64,000 bases of DNA, from positions 1 to 64,000 of the forward strand of contig JAIUJO010000570.1 of the NCBI GenBank assembly GCA_023846275.1, read 5' to 3'. The notes below the pieces were generated by a model that was given only the letters and a program-made list of their open reading frames with translations, had not been told where the DNA came from and made no database searches. A program made the translations under genes and the position numbers. This stretch comes from Vanilla planifolia. Lineage: Eukaryota > Streptophyta > Magnoliopsida > Asparagales > Orchidaceae. This document shows, piece after piece, positions 10,346 through 22,236 of the stretch (position 1 is the first letter of the stretch; the number at the start of each line of letters is the position of its first letter).

Positions 10346-12203
10346 GGTCTGCTAAGAAAATCAGCAACAATATTAGTAAAACCAAGAATATATTTAACAT
10401 TGTAAGAAAATATTTCAAGATATAAAGCAAGACGTATGCGTCGAAGATTTTCTTCTGGATTATTTGTAGTCTTTTTTTGTAAGAATTGGGCAACAGATTT
10501 ATTGTCAGTTTCTATAGTAAATACTCTATGGAGTAAATATATTTTGAGGCTTTTAATGGCTAATTTTATAGCCAATAATTCTTTATCATAAGTAGCATAT
10601 TTACTTTGGTGTTTTGTAAATTTTCCCGAAGTATATGCTACAATCTCATTTGTATTTGTTACTAAGACTCCGGACCAGAATAAATCTGAGGCATCTGTTT
10701 GTAATATAATTTGTTCATCTTCTGTTGGAAAATGAAGAATTTGCTTTTTTGTAACAAATTCTTTAATTTTTTTAATTTCTTTTTGTTCTTCTAAATTCAA
10801 AGAAATAGGGATTTTTTCTGTATTCCAACGACGAGGTTGTTCGTCGTTAATCATTTTGTATTTGGATTGTTCGGTTGCCAATTTATTTTGTAAGGCTTTA
10901 ATTTTGGAAGAAATTTTAGGTATAAACTTTCGTCCATAGTTTAAGAGTCCTAAAAAACTTTACAGCTGTTTTAAACTGGTAAAGTTTTCGAGAAACCCTT
11001 TAACTTTTGTATATATATGGTCTTGTAATTGTACTTGACCATTTTTTATTTGTTTTCCTAGGAAATCTCTTTCAGTTTTGAATAATTCTATTTTCTTTGG
11101 ACTCAAAATAATACCATGGTTTAGCATTATTTTGATAACATGTAAAAGGTGATCTTTATGTTCTTCCTCTGTTTGAGAAAAAACAAGTATATCGTCTATA
11201 TAAGCGACGACATAAGGTAAATGTCCAAAAATAGAATTAATCCATTTCTGAAATATTTGAGGTGCATTTTTTAATCCAAATGGCATAACTAAAAATTCAA
11301 AATGCCCTTGTGGACAGCTAAAAGCTGTTAATTATATTGATGTTTGGTTTGCAAGTTTGATTTGCCAAAATCCTGATTTGGCATCAAATTTGCTATAATA
11401 TTTAGCACCTTGGATTTGTTTGATTAGGTGCTCAGCAGTTGGTATAAAGTAACGATCAAATTTTGTGCAAGAGTTTAACTTGCGATAATTGATGACCATT
11501 CGGGCCTTACCACGTTTTATTTCTGCGTGATTTCGTACTATAAATACTGGAGAAGAATGTGAGCTGTGGCTCTTTTGCATTAATTTTAAATTTAACAGTT
11601 CCTGTATTTGACTATTAAATTCTTGTTTGTCTATTGGAGATACCATTATACTATTAACTCGTATATTGGTATTCTGGTATTGTTCTTAGAGTTCGATAGA
11701 ACAATAGCGAGGAGATTTGTCAAACCATTTTAGGGGGTTATTGGAATATAAAGGTTCTAAGAGTTTGTGAATAGTTTCATCAAAAGGGGTTGCATTTGGA
11801 AGGTTGTATGTATAGATTGGATGAATTGGAGGATTGGTATCGATGAAGGTATTGGTATCCATGAGGGTGGTTTTTGGTTTTTCACCACGCTGGGCTGCAG
11901 AAAAATAAGGGGCAATGCGGGCACGAAGATGGATACGAGGAATAACGTGTCCATCAAAGTCAAAGAAATGGGTATTGAAAGGAGTAAAATGGCGAAGATT
12001 GTCAAGCCTGAAGCAAACAATCAATATTGAAGTCTAATGGTAATAATGCAAAGTTAAAGGTATAAGTATGAGGGTTGTTGTAAATATCCGGTATAGAGAT
12101 GTTGAGGTTTACTACTTTATGGGTAACAGGGACTTATTTTCCCATAAAATCGGTTAGTGTTGTTTTGCTTTCTAAAGGAAGCCAAAATTGCTTAGGAATA
12201 AAG
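10342..12203 (-). pseudogene. ORF3, copy C (protease truncated, RT-RNase H with stops)
   Basis: RNase H is open at 10,342-10,881, with acidic residues in LQTDAS, DKELLA, ETDNKS and NIVADFLSR. RT is split by CAA to TAA near 10,960 and GAA to TAA near 11,333, with YIDDILVFS at ~11,180-11,210. The linker has a nonsense codon near 11,684. The protease frame is shifted near 12,008 and truncated at 12,203, before the catalytic DTG, where the virus-derived sequence ends. Confidence 0.9.
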
Positions 12204-12271
12204 ACCATATATACCTAAGCCCATTCTATACATTGGATACCATTATAGCTTGTATTAATATATTCCAACAT
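12204..12271. other. Filler between copies C and D
   Basis: About 55-68 bp that I do not match to the viral unit, except for its last ~13 bases, which resemble the coat-protein codons around AESM. It could be host DNA or repair filler at an inversion breakpoint. Confidence 0.5.
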
Positions 12272-14876
12272 GTGCAGAATCCATGTTAAATTATGGTAAA
12301 CGCTCAGATTGGCGTACATACCATAAAAATAAAAATCGTCACTTAGAAGAAAAGAGAGACTCCTCTACTTGGGGACTCACTTTAAACATAGATGCTATAC
12401 CATATAAAAGAGTTAAAGACTATTGTATAGAATGGACTCAAAAAATAAAAGGAACTATATTTATGCTCCCTCCTGCTATGAATGTTTCAGAATATATACA
12501 ATTCGCTACATCATACTGGGAAGGAAATGCTCTAACTTGGTTGACAAATTTCGAAAGAAATAATAAAGACGAATGTCAAAAAATCTTACAACAAACAGAT
12601 AAACAAACTGTAATAGAAATGCTGGTTTCACTACTAGTTGCTGATTTTATTGGATCAGAATGGAGTGAAAACCTAAACTATGAAGAAAAATTTCATAAAA
12701 TGAAATTATGTGACATATGTATGTTAGATGAATTTGTTTCTACATACATAGGATATATTTATCATCTAAATGAAACTCCTCAACAAGGGTTTTGGATACA
12801 AGGGTTTTTTTCTAAAATACCCTTTCCTTGGAACAATATAATATCTACAAAATACCAAGAGTTGTTAATATCTAGAGGAACTCTTAGACAACACAACATC
12901 TAGAGGAACTCATAGACAACACAACACAGGAATGCTTAGAAGAGCATGTTCAGAATCTATGGAAAAGATCTGCGAAAATACTTCTGCTCAAAAGGAAATG
13001 AGTAGAAACTTAAAATCTTCCAGAATGGGTTACAACTGTTGCTCAAAATTCTCAGAAGATTTAAATTATATTTATGGTTGTCCACCCGTTTATAACAGGA
13101 GGACATATGCTTTTAAATACTATTAAAAGACGAATTCCAAGATATAAAATTTTTAAAAGAAAATGGAAAACCGAATTTAGAAAAGAACAAAGGTTTAGGA
13201 AAAAGAAGTTTATAAAAAAATATAATAAAAAGAAAGGTAAAAAACATTGTAGATGTTTTAAATGTAACAAAGAGGGACATTATGCAAATGAATGCCCAGT
13301 GAACATCAAAAGAGTTATTATTCCTAATATAGAGGAATACTCCATCAACATTGGAATAATTGATAAAATTTTTGATGATAATTTTGTCTATGAAATTATA
13401 TCTTACGACTCCACAGAGTCTGAATCTGACACCACTGAGTCTGAATCTGAACAACCTTTAGATAAACCATTAAAAGATTTTGACAAACTAAAAATCAATA
13501 TGATTACAATAAACAAAATATTGACACAAATAAAGGTTATTCCTTTATTACCGTCTCTAAAACTTCCCAAAAAGGAAAAAATATCCTCACCAGGATATAC
13601 AATCTACATGGGAAAAATGCTTAGACTAAAGCATTATCGAACTACAGAGATAACATTAGATCTAATCATTTTAATACCATTTGGGTACTATGGGATACTA
13701 CATAATATCCCATATCATGCCAAGGAAAATATCTTCATCACTCATGGGATAATTGAACCCATGACATATCAAGCACCAACAATCCTGATTAAAAATACCA
13801 GTCTAGAAGATTGGGATTATTTAATCAGACCAAACGATGCTATCGGAACACTACTTATCCATAAATATGAAGATTTTCCCATCGTCACATCTGAAACAGC
13901 CACAGATGATTCAGAGAATTCCGAAAAATATCGAGAATTTCGTGTCAATATGAATACACTTACTTTTGAGGAAGTAAGTACAATAGACCTACATGACAGT
14001 GTAGGAGAACAATTTGAAATCACGGATGAAGACTTAGAAAAACTAAAAGAGGCAATACCTCATGGAGAAAAGAATGAGATTTATAAAGCCCCTTCTTTTA
14101 AATCTAGCTTTCTCAATAAACACACTTATATTTTTGAGCGTATGCAAGGAAATATAGAATTAAAAGGAGATGATGATTTAACATCCATCAGTCTTCTTAA
14201 CAAAAGCAAAATAGAAAAGCTGAAAAGAAAATACCCAAAAATGAAATACCTACACATAGGTATGATCCAATTAAAAATAACTGCTCTATTTTGTAGTAGA
14301 ATAGATACCCCAATAATGATCGCTTGTTTGGACGAACGAATCATTAATAAACCACTTAGTAGCATAATTGGAGGAGCCAAATCCAATCTTGCTAATAGAT
14401 TATTTGGAATAAATATTCACCCTGATTTTTGTATATGTCTAGATGACCAAAATGTTGAAAAGACTTGTAGGAATACAATTACTACCTGGATCAAAAATCC
14501 TAGGTATAAAATGGGAACACTGCATGGCTCTAAATTATACTTCCATATTTAGATCCATCACCCCAAACAATTTTGTAAAATTATTCAACGTTTGGATTGG
14601 AAAAACAATCCAACCAAAGGTCGTGGACATTCGACATCTTAAGCTAGCTAATGATATCCATCTTTTTGTAAAAACTCTTGAAACCAAAAGTTGAAATACC
14701 AGTAGAATATTTTATTGCTTCTGGCAATACAATTTCTATCGTTACAAAAAATCCTATCAATCGTATCTCTTCTTCGATAAGTCTTCCAAGACACTATGAA
14801 GAAGGAGAAACATCTGAACCTCTGGAAGCAAGACCAAGCTTTCATATTCCGGTACAAGATCCTTTCGAAGGTCGTA
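12272..14876 (+). pseudogene. ORF2, copy D (coat C-part, zinc knuckle, dUTPase-like, movement)
   Basis: It begins inside the coat protein (LNYGKRSDWRT) and runs to the movement-protein C-terminus. The zinc knuckle is at 13,254-13,295, two acidic repeats near 13,408-13,450, the dUTPase-like domain ~13,560-13,870 and the movement core (YLHIGMIQLKI) ~14,245-14,420. Breaks: a local ~28-bp duplication at ~12,871-12,930 creates a stop; a frameshift lies near 13,125; a 20-nt deletion near 14,466 shifts the movement frame so that it ends at 14,552. The open stretch 13,074-14,552 (492 codons) covers the zinc knuckle, the dUTPase-like domain and most of the movement protein. The same 20-nt deletion occurs in copy H. 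Confidence 0.9.
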
Positions 14877-15616
14877 TTTGAACTTTTTGTTTCAAGGTTT
14901 TTACAAAAAGTTGGATATCATTATCTAGCTTAAGATGTCGAATGTCCATGACCTTTGGTTGGATTATTTTTCCAATCCCAACATTGAATAATTTCACAAA
15001 ATTGTTTGGGGTGATGGATCTAAAAGTGGAAGTATCATTTAGAGCCATGCAGTGTTCCCATTGTATACCTAGGATTTTTGATCCAGGTAGTAATTGTATT
15101 CCTTTTAGGCTTATTGATAATGTGCAAGTCTTTTTAACATTTTGGTCATCTAGACTTATACAAAAATCAGGGGTGAATATTTATTCCAAATAATCTATTA
15201 GCAAGATTTGATTTGGCTCCTCCAATTATGCTACTGAGTGGTTTATTAATGATTCGTTTGTCCATACAAACGATCATTATTGGTGTATCTATTCCACTAC
15301 GAAATAGAGCAGTTATTTTTAATTGGATCATACCTATGTGTAGGTATTTCATTTTTGGGTATTTTCTTTTCAGCTTTTCTATTTTGCTTTTGTTAAGAAG
15401 ACTGATGGATGTTAAATCATCATCTCCTTTTAATTCTATATTTCCTTGCATACGCTCAAAAATATAAGTGTGTTTATTAAGAAAGCGAGATTTAAAAGAA
15501 GGGGCTTTATAAATCTCATTCTTTTCTACAAGAGGTATTGCCTCTTTTAGTTTTTCTAAGTCTTCATTCGTGATTTCAAATTGTTCTCCTACACTGTCAC
15601 GTAGGTCTGTTGTATT
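14877..15616 (-). pseudogene. ORF2 movement-protein fragment, copy E (inverted)
   Basis: A 740-bp inverted piece covers the dUTPase-movement linker and the movement-protein core. It is the reverse complement of the equivalent part of D (about 13,990-14,690). It keeps the 20 nt that D lacks, so it was not copied from D itself. One inserted G near 15,173 breaks the frame. It is joined to D through GTA microhomology and to F through a similarly short overlap. Confidence 0.85.
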
Positions 15617-15834
15617 TAGAATATTTTATTGCTTCTGGCAATACAATTTCTATCGTTACAAAAAATCCTATCAATCGTATCTCTTCTTCGATAAGTCTTC
15701 CAAGACATTATGAAGAAGGAGAAACATCTGAACCTCTGGAAGCACGACCAAGCTTTCATATTCCGGTACAAGATCCAGTCGAAGGTCGTACCTTGCGACT
15801 TCTTGAAAATAAAAAATCTATTACTCCTCCTTAA
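15617..15834 (+). pseudogene. ORF2 C-terminal end, copy F
   Basis: The last ~72 codons of ORF2 (EYFIASGNTIS to KKSITPP) end at TAA 15,832-15,834, directly followed in the same frame by the ORF3 ATG. It shares the private variant TISIVTKNP with copy D (14,698-14,870), indicating a close common template on both sides of the inverted E block. Confidence 0.85.
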
Positions 15835-17703
15835 ATGGGTTTAAAGAAGAAAGCTCAATTACATATATATCTTCCTTTTGCTATACATCTTCCTACTTAT
15901 GAAGATGTGACACTTCATGCTTTAGTAGACACTGGTGCTGAAGCAAGTTTACTTCAGCAAATCTTTATTCCTAAGCAATTTTGGCTTCCTTTAGAAAGCA
16001 AAACAATACTAACCGATTTTATGGGGAAACAAGTCCCTGTTACCCATAAAGTAGCAAACCTCAACATCTCTATACCGGACTCATACTTATACCTTTAACT
16101 TTGCATTATTAACATTAGACTTCAATATTGATTGTTTGCTTGGGCTTGACAATCTTCGCCATTTTACTCCTTTCAATATCCATTTCTTTGTCATTGATGG
16201 ACACGTTATTCCTCGTATCCATCTTCCTATCTATACATACAACCTTCCAAATGCAACCCCTTTTGATGAAACTATTCACAAACTCTTAGAACCTTTATAT
16301 TCCAATAACCCTCTAAAATGGTTTGACAAATCTCCTCGCTATTGTTCTATCGAACTCTTAGAACAATACCAGAATACCAATATACGAGTTAATAGTATAA
16401 TGGTATCTCCAATAGACAAAATAGAATTTCACAGTCAAATACAGGAACTGTTATATTTAAAATTAATACAAAAAAGCCACAGCTCACATTCTTTTCCATC
16501 ATTTATAGTACGAAATCACGCAGAAATAAAACGTGGTAAGGCTCGAGTGGTCATCAATTATCGCAAGTTAATCTCTTGCACAAAATTTGATGGTTATTTT
16601 ATACCAATTGCTGAGCACCTAATCAAAATAATCCAAGGTGCTAAATATTATAGCAAATTTGATGCCAAATCAGGATTTTGGCAAATCAAACTTGCAAACC
16701 AAACATCAATAGAATTAACAGCTTTTGTCCACAAGGGCATTTTGAATGGTTAGTTATGTCATTTGGATTAAAAAATGCACCTCAAATATTCCAGAAATGG
16801 ATTAATTCTATTTTTGGACATTTACCTTATGTCGTCGCTTACATAGACGAATATACTTGTTTTTTCTCAAACAGAGGAAGAACATAAAGATCACCTTTTA
16901 CATGTTATCAAAATAATGCTAAACCATGGTATTATTTTGAGTCCATAGAAAAAAGAATTATTCAAAACTGAAATAGATTTCCTAGGAAAAACAAAAAAAA
17001 ATGGTCAAGTACAATTACAAGACCATATATATACAAAAGTTAAAGGGTTTCCCCGAAAACTTTACCAGTTTAAAACAGCTGACAAGTTTTTTAAGGACTC
17101 TTAAACCATGGACGAAAGTTTATACCTAAACTTTCTTCCAAAATTAAAGCCTTACAAAATAAATTGGCAACCGAACAAGCCAAATACAAAATGATTAGCG
17201 GCGAACAACCTCGTCGTTGGAATAAAGAAAAAATCCCTATTTCTTTGAGTTTAGAAGAACAAAAAGAAATTAAACAAATTAAAGAATTTGTTACAAAAAA
17301 GCAAATTCTTCATTTTCCAAAAGAAGATGAACAAATTATATTACAAACAGATCCCTCAGATTTATTCTGGTCTGGAGTCTTAGTAACAAATACAAATGAG
17401 ATTGTAGCATATACTTCGGGAAAATTTACAAAACCCCAAAGTAAATATGCTACTTATGATAAAGAATTATTGGCTATAAAATTAGCCATTAAAAGCCTCA
17501 AAATATATTTACTCCATAGAGTATTTACTATAGAAACTGACAATAAATCTGTTGCCCAATTTTTACAAAAAAAGACTATAAATAATCAAGAAGAAAGTCT
17601 TCGACGCATAAATCTTGCTTTATATCTTGAAATATTTTCTTACAATGTTAAATATATTCTTGGTTTTACTAATATTGTTGCTGATTTTCTTAGTAGACCA
17701 TGA
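15835..17703 (+). pseudogene. ORF3, copy F (protease-RT-RNase H, heavily deleted)
   Basis: The start MGLKKKAQ follows TAA without a gap. Protease DTGAEASLL is at ~15,928-15,955. A ~25-nt deletion near 16,080 and a deletion of roughly 45 codons near 16,215 remove protease-RT linker sequence. RT is frameshifted near 16,725, its active-site box reads YIDEYTCFF instead of YIDDILVFS, and further indels lie at 16,945-17,110. RNase H (17,164-17,703) is open with its acidic residues retained. The stop overlaps ORF4 (ATGA). Confidence 0.9.
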
Positions 17704-19419
17704 ATGAAGAAGATCTTAAATTTCTCAAAGATTTTGTAGAAAAAATGAAAAGGGCAGGAGAATTTACTGAAATTCTCCCTAAGAAAGCAAAGGCCCAAAA
17801 GGCCGAAGTAGAGACCTCTGCCTAAAACAAAAGGGAAGAAACTTCTCATGCCCAACAGGCATCAAAAACCCAAAAGGTTGATTTAAAAGCCCAAACCCAA
17901 AGAGGGAAAGATCAAGCTCAACCAGCTAAAGTTTTGATTAAATAGAAAATCAGTTCTTATGGCACTGTCGAAAAAGGAAAGACGTTTGCCTCTACTGTGG
18001 CAAAAGAATGGTATAACAAAGCTCTCAAAGAATCAGATCCAGCTTTCTTTGAGAAAATTAATGGATGCTTCCAGACTTTACAATTTACAGTATGTTGATG
18101 GGTAACAGAAACTTCTCATGCCCAACAGGCATCAAAAACCCAAAAGGTTATTTAAAAGCCCAAACCCAACAAGGAAAGATCAAGCTCAACCAGCTAAAGT
18201 TTTGATTAAACAAAAAATCTGTTTTTATGGCACTCTTAAAAAAGGAAAGACGTTTGCCTCTACTGTGGTAAAAGAATGGTATAACAAAGCTCTCAAAGAA
18301 TCAGATCCAGCTTTCTTTGAGAAAATTAATGGATGCTTCCATGCTTTACAAGCTAATGATTGGCGATCAACAAATTATTGGCTAACACAAATTGAGAAAG
18401 GTTACTTAAGCCTAAAACAATCAATGGCCCAACAGACCAATCAAGAAGAAAACTACAAGAAGACCCTGGAATTATTATTGTCCAGATCTACAACAACCAA
18501 GTCTTCCTCTTTGCAAAAATTTGAACAACAGCTTTCGTCGATTGAATCACTCTCAGAATTATTCGCTAAGAGCCATACTTCTGATCTGATTCATTTTTGT
18601 ATTAAGGATTTCTTATCCTTATTACATCTGTTCAATATAAAGACTGAAGAAACGAGAAAATTAGAGGCTGAAGTTACTGTTCAAGAAATGCTTCAGCTAT
18701 ATCAGCAAAATATTTTGGACGAAGAAAAGTTTCTTTTATTCTTTAAGCAACTTGAGGAAACAAACATAAAGCAATTGTTCCTCAATCAAGAAGTTTTTTA
18801 TTCTACTGCTCAAAGGCCTAGAATAATAGCTTGCTTCAATGAGATTCCCAAATACCAAGTCCATCTCAGAAAAGGACTAGTACATGAAGTCTATATTAAT
18901 ACTAGACAGCCAGAAGATTATACAGGCTTTATTCCAGACATTTGCAAGAATAGCCTGAATCATTACTCCACAAAATTCTCAACAATTTTTGTTTTTCGCT
19001 ATGGACTATCTGGGAAGAACGAGGTATATCAATTTATACTCTTCAATTCAGTGATGGATGCTCGTAGGACATTCAGATACTCCACCAATACTTGAAGAAT
19101 TCAAACCAAGCTTATTCAATGAAGAAGAAGCTCGATGGTATGCTGCTACAGACTTTTTTCAGAAGCTAGATTTCAATTCTAAATATCTAGCCAAACAAAT
19201 TCATTGTGGGAAAATTGTCTGTTTCCAGACACTTTAGCCAACGAGGCTGAAGATTTAGCTCAGAAAAAGAAAGAAAATACAAATGTTTCTAAGAAAGATT
19301 AAATTGGGAAAAATAGGACAAGCAGCTAAAGAAGAATTCTTTGCTACTCGCATGGATTACAATTCAGAAAAAATTGATTTGATGAAGAAACAATGGAAGC
19401 TTTGGCCCTCACAGATTAA
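17700..19419 (+). pseudogene. ORF4, copy F (internal duplication, frameshifts)
   Basis: The first ~395 bp are repeated in part. Sequence from HAQQASKTQ onward occurs at ~17,845 and again at ~18,115, separated by ~35 bp of unmatched filler. A TAA interrupts the first pass at ~17,824. The second pass is open at 18,118-19,095, then frameshifted in the FVFR-YGLS region and again near 19,230. A 1-nt deletion near 19,379 merges ORF4 with the otherwise out-of-frame AWWDHKKSLY segment (19,283-19,543). Confidence 0.85.
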
Positions 19420-19912
19420 AGCATGGTGGGACCATAAAAAATCACTTTACAAACACTTTTCAACACCTTCAGAAGCATTCAAAAAAAATTTTCAGCTACA
19501 GCAAAGGCCAATAAATCAAGTACGATCTACAATGAAACAGTAAGAGTATACGATCTACAGTGAAAAGTGTATGATCTACAGTGAACAGTGTACGATCTAC
19601 AATGAACAGTGCACGGTGAGCAGTGAACAGTGCACGGTGAACAGTGAATGCAACAGTGCTGAGCAATTATCAGAAGCAATATCTACAGGAAATGGTCCTT
19701 TCTTTTGCTTCCAACTGAAGCAAGCCTGGACTATAAATTTAGACACTCTCCAGAGCAAAGGCAACAGAAGAATTCTAGCTTTCTTTCTTTCTACTTTTTA
19801 TCTCCACTCTGCTCTCTTTTTCTTCCCTCCACTATTGTAAACCTCCACTTTTGTAAATTACTTTTGAGTGTTTTTTTATAAAGCTACTAAGCTTGGTGTG
19901 CCACTGTAAAAC
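19420..19912 (+). promoter_or_regulatory. Viral promoter region, copy F
   Basis: Sense-strand view of the promoter. The repeat field at ~19,515-19,650 has variants of the GATCTACAGTGAACAGT unit. TATAAAT is at 19,732-19,738. A pyrimidine-rich stretch follows at ~19,770-19,830, then the PBS at 19,913. TTGTAA and TTTGTAAA motifs at ~19,835-19,860 lie where a caulimovirid polyadenylation signal would be expected (after TATA, before PBS). That role is inference. Confidence 0.75.
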
Positions 19913-19925
19913 TGGTATCAGAGAC
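19913..19925 (+). other. tRNA-Met primer-binding site, copy F
   Basis: TGGTATCAGAG followed by AC. Eleven of the 13 bases match the plant initiator tRNA-Met complement; the last two differ from the GAGCC form in H and I. This is the minus-strand DNA priming site in caulimovirids. Confidence 0.85.
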
Positions 19926-20151
19926 TTGCGCTCACGTTATACTGTAAGTTTTTATGAAATAAACTTTATGTTTGCTCCTTAAATTATGTTCGAGTAAGCT
20001 TTTGTTTATGTTTTCTTATTAAAAGATTTGTTTGTACAATGAGTTAGTTTGTTTTAAGATTCTTCTTCTTTTTTGTATTATCTTTCTTTACGCTATGGAG
20101 TAGGAAACGAACAATAGTTGTGCTCCTATTTTATGTAGCAGTCTACTAGGG
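19926..20151 (+). other. 5' leader, copy F
   Basis: About 226 nt between the PBS and the ORF1 start, AT-rich and without a long open frame. It contains AATAAA at ~19,957, which lies downstream of the PBS and is probably not the viral poly(A) signal. The leader is colinear with those at 29,294-29,501, 36,220-36,447, 44,261-44,487 and 49,631-49,860. Confidence 0.7.
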
Positions 20152-20586
20152 ATGGTGGTCTTTTTAAGAATCCCTAACTTTCCCCAGAAAGCCACGGAAA
20201 CCATGCGATTTTGGAAGGGTAGATGTAGCCATAAAATAGTGGGTCAAAACAGAAATATAATACAAAAGAAGAACAAGCCTCTTAAAAAATCAAAACTCAT
20301 CTTACAAACTTATCTAGTACTAAGAAAACATAAACTTCTACTCAAAATGAAAAACATACTGATTCTCGATAACACTTACAATTGTCATATTACTGAAAAC
20401 ATCCAGGATTATGAACATATATTCCACATACCAGCCACAGTTGGAAATGACCCTACCATAGTAGGAATATTGAATTTCATCGTTGATCTATTAAAAGAGA
20501 TCAAAGATAAAATTTAGAATTTAGAACATAAACATAACAATACATCTAAGTTCTATTATGTTGGAACAAAACTAACCAAACAATAA
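20152..20586 (+). pseudogene. ORF1, copy F (premature stop)
   Basis: Same 144-codon gene as in copy B, with CAG to TAG at 20,515-20,517 after KEIKDKI, leaving 121 codons. The identical nonsense codon occurs in copy J. The original stop overlaps the ORF2 ATG (TAATG at 20,584-20,588). Confidence 0.85.
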
Positions 20587-21621
20587 TGGTTAAATTAAAA
20601 TCCACAGACTTTATTATGGATTTACAAAAATTAGATAAATCCTTTTACTTGGAGTTCTTAGAACTTCAACAAAAAGAACTCACTGGAGAAATTACTAGTG
20701 AAAGACTTTATAACTTCTATGAACAAAATCATGAAGTTATAGATTTTTTTAGAAACCAATCAGAAAATGATTATAACATTAGCATGAAAAGAGGAGAAAG
20801 TAGTAGAAGTACTCTCTATCTCCCTGGTCCTCATGGTTATAGTCCACAAACACCTTCACCCGAAGTGAACATGCAAGAATCTCAAGGAGATAATATGGAA
20901 CAAGTTCATACTACTCCTTCATATTAATCCATGTTAAATTATGGTAAACGCTCAGATTGGCGTACATACCATAAAAATAAAAATCGTCACTTAGAAGAAA
21001 AGAGAGACTCCTCGATTTGGGGACTTACTTTAAACATAGATGCTATATCATAATAAAAGAGTTAAAGACTATTGTATAGAATGGACTCAAAAAATAAAGG
21101 GAACTATATTTATGCTCCCTCCTGCTATGAATGTTTCACAATATATACAATTCGCTACATCATACTGGGAAGGAAATGCTCTATCTTGGTTGACAAATTT
21201 CGAAAGAAATAATAAAGACGAATGTCAAAAAATCTTACAACAAACAGATAAACAAACTGCAATAGAAATGCTGGTTTCACTACTAGTTGCTGATTTTACT
21301 GGATCAGAATGGAGTGAAAACCTAAACTATGAAGAAAAACTTCATAAAATGAAATTATGTGACATATGTATGTTAGATGAATTTGTTTCTACATACATAA
21401 GATATATTTATCATCTAAATGAAACTCCTCAACAAGAGTTTTGGATACAAGGGTTTTTTTCTAAAATACCCTTTCCTTGGAACAATATAATATCTACAAA
21501 ATACCATGAGTTGTTAACATCTAGAGGAACTCTTAGACAACACAACACAGGAATGCTTAGAAGAGCATGTGCAGAATCAATGGAAAAGATCTGCGAAAAT
21601 ACTTCAGTTCAAAAGGAAATC
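20586..21621 (+). pseudogene. ORF2 N-terminal fragment, copy F (coat protein)
   Basis: This is the coat-protein part only. The N-terminus (20,586-20,927, FYLEFLELQQKEL to HTTPSY) ends at TCA to TAA. Another stop and frameshift lie near 21,050. The core is then open (21,040-21,621) with FATSYWEGNALSWLTNFERNN and FFSKIPFPWNN, the hydrophobic/aromatic pattern typical of caulimovirid capsid cores. It is cut at QKE, 3' of the capsid core, and joined to inverted ORF4. Confidence 0.85.
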
Positions 21622-22236
21622 AGAAGTATGGCTTTTAGTGAATGGTTCTGAGAGTGATTCAATCGACGAAAGCTGTTGTTCAAATTTTTGTAAAAAGGAA
21701 GACTGACTTGTTGTAGATCTGGACAATAATAATTCCATGGTCTTCTTGAAGTTTTCTTCTTGATTAGTCTGTTGGACCATTGTTTGTTTTAGGCTTAAGT
21801 AACCTTTCTCAATTTGTGTTAGCCAATAATTTGTTGATCGCTAATCATTAGATTGTAAAGCATGGAAGCATCCATTAATTTTCTCAAAGAAAGCTGGATC
21901 TGATTCTTTGAGAGCTTTGTTATACCATTCTTTTGCCACAGTAGAGGCAAACGTCTTTCCTTTTTTGAGAGTGCCATAAGAACTGATTTTCTGTTTAATC
22001 AAAACTTTAGCTGGTTGAGCTTGATCTTTCCCTTACTGGGTTTGGGCTTTTAAATCAACCTTTTGGGTTTTTGATGCCTGTTGGGCATGAGAAGTTTCTG
22101 TCTTTTCGTTTTGGGCAGAGGTCTCTACTTCGGCCTTTTGGGCCTTTGCTTTCTTAGGGAGAATTTCAGTAAATTCTCCTGCCCTTTTCATTTTTTCTAC
22201 AAAATCTTTGAGAAATTTAAGATCTTCTTCATTCAT
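21622..22236 (-). pseudogene. ORF4 N-terminal fragment, copy G (inverted)
   Basis: N-terminal ~205 codons of ORF4. The start at 22,236 overlaps the RNase H stop (ATGA). A CAA to TAA stop near 22,035 and others in 21,720-21,850 break it. It is truncated at the SHTSD region where it meets copy F. Confidence 0.85.

Noticed and set aside
19955-19964. AATAAA just after the PBS as viral poly(A) signal
   Set aside because: It lies downstream of the PBS; in this family the signal is expected between the transcription start and the PBS, where TTGTAA/TTTGTA motifs occur instead.
12283-21621. A functional integrated virus in the D-F block
   Set aside because: Multiple stops, deletions, an inverted insert and a damaged RT active-site box; no intact set of genes exists here or elsewhere in the window.
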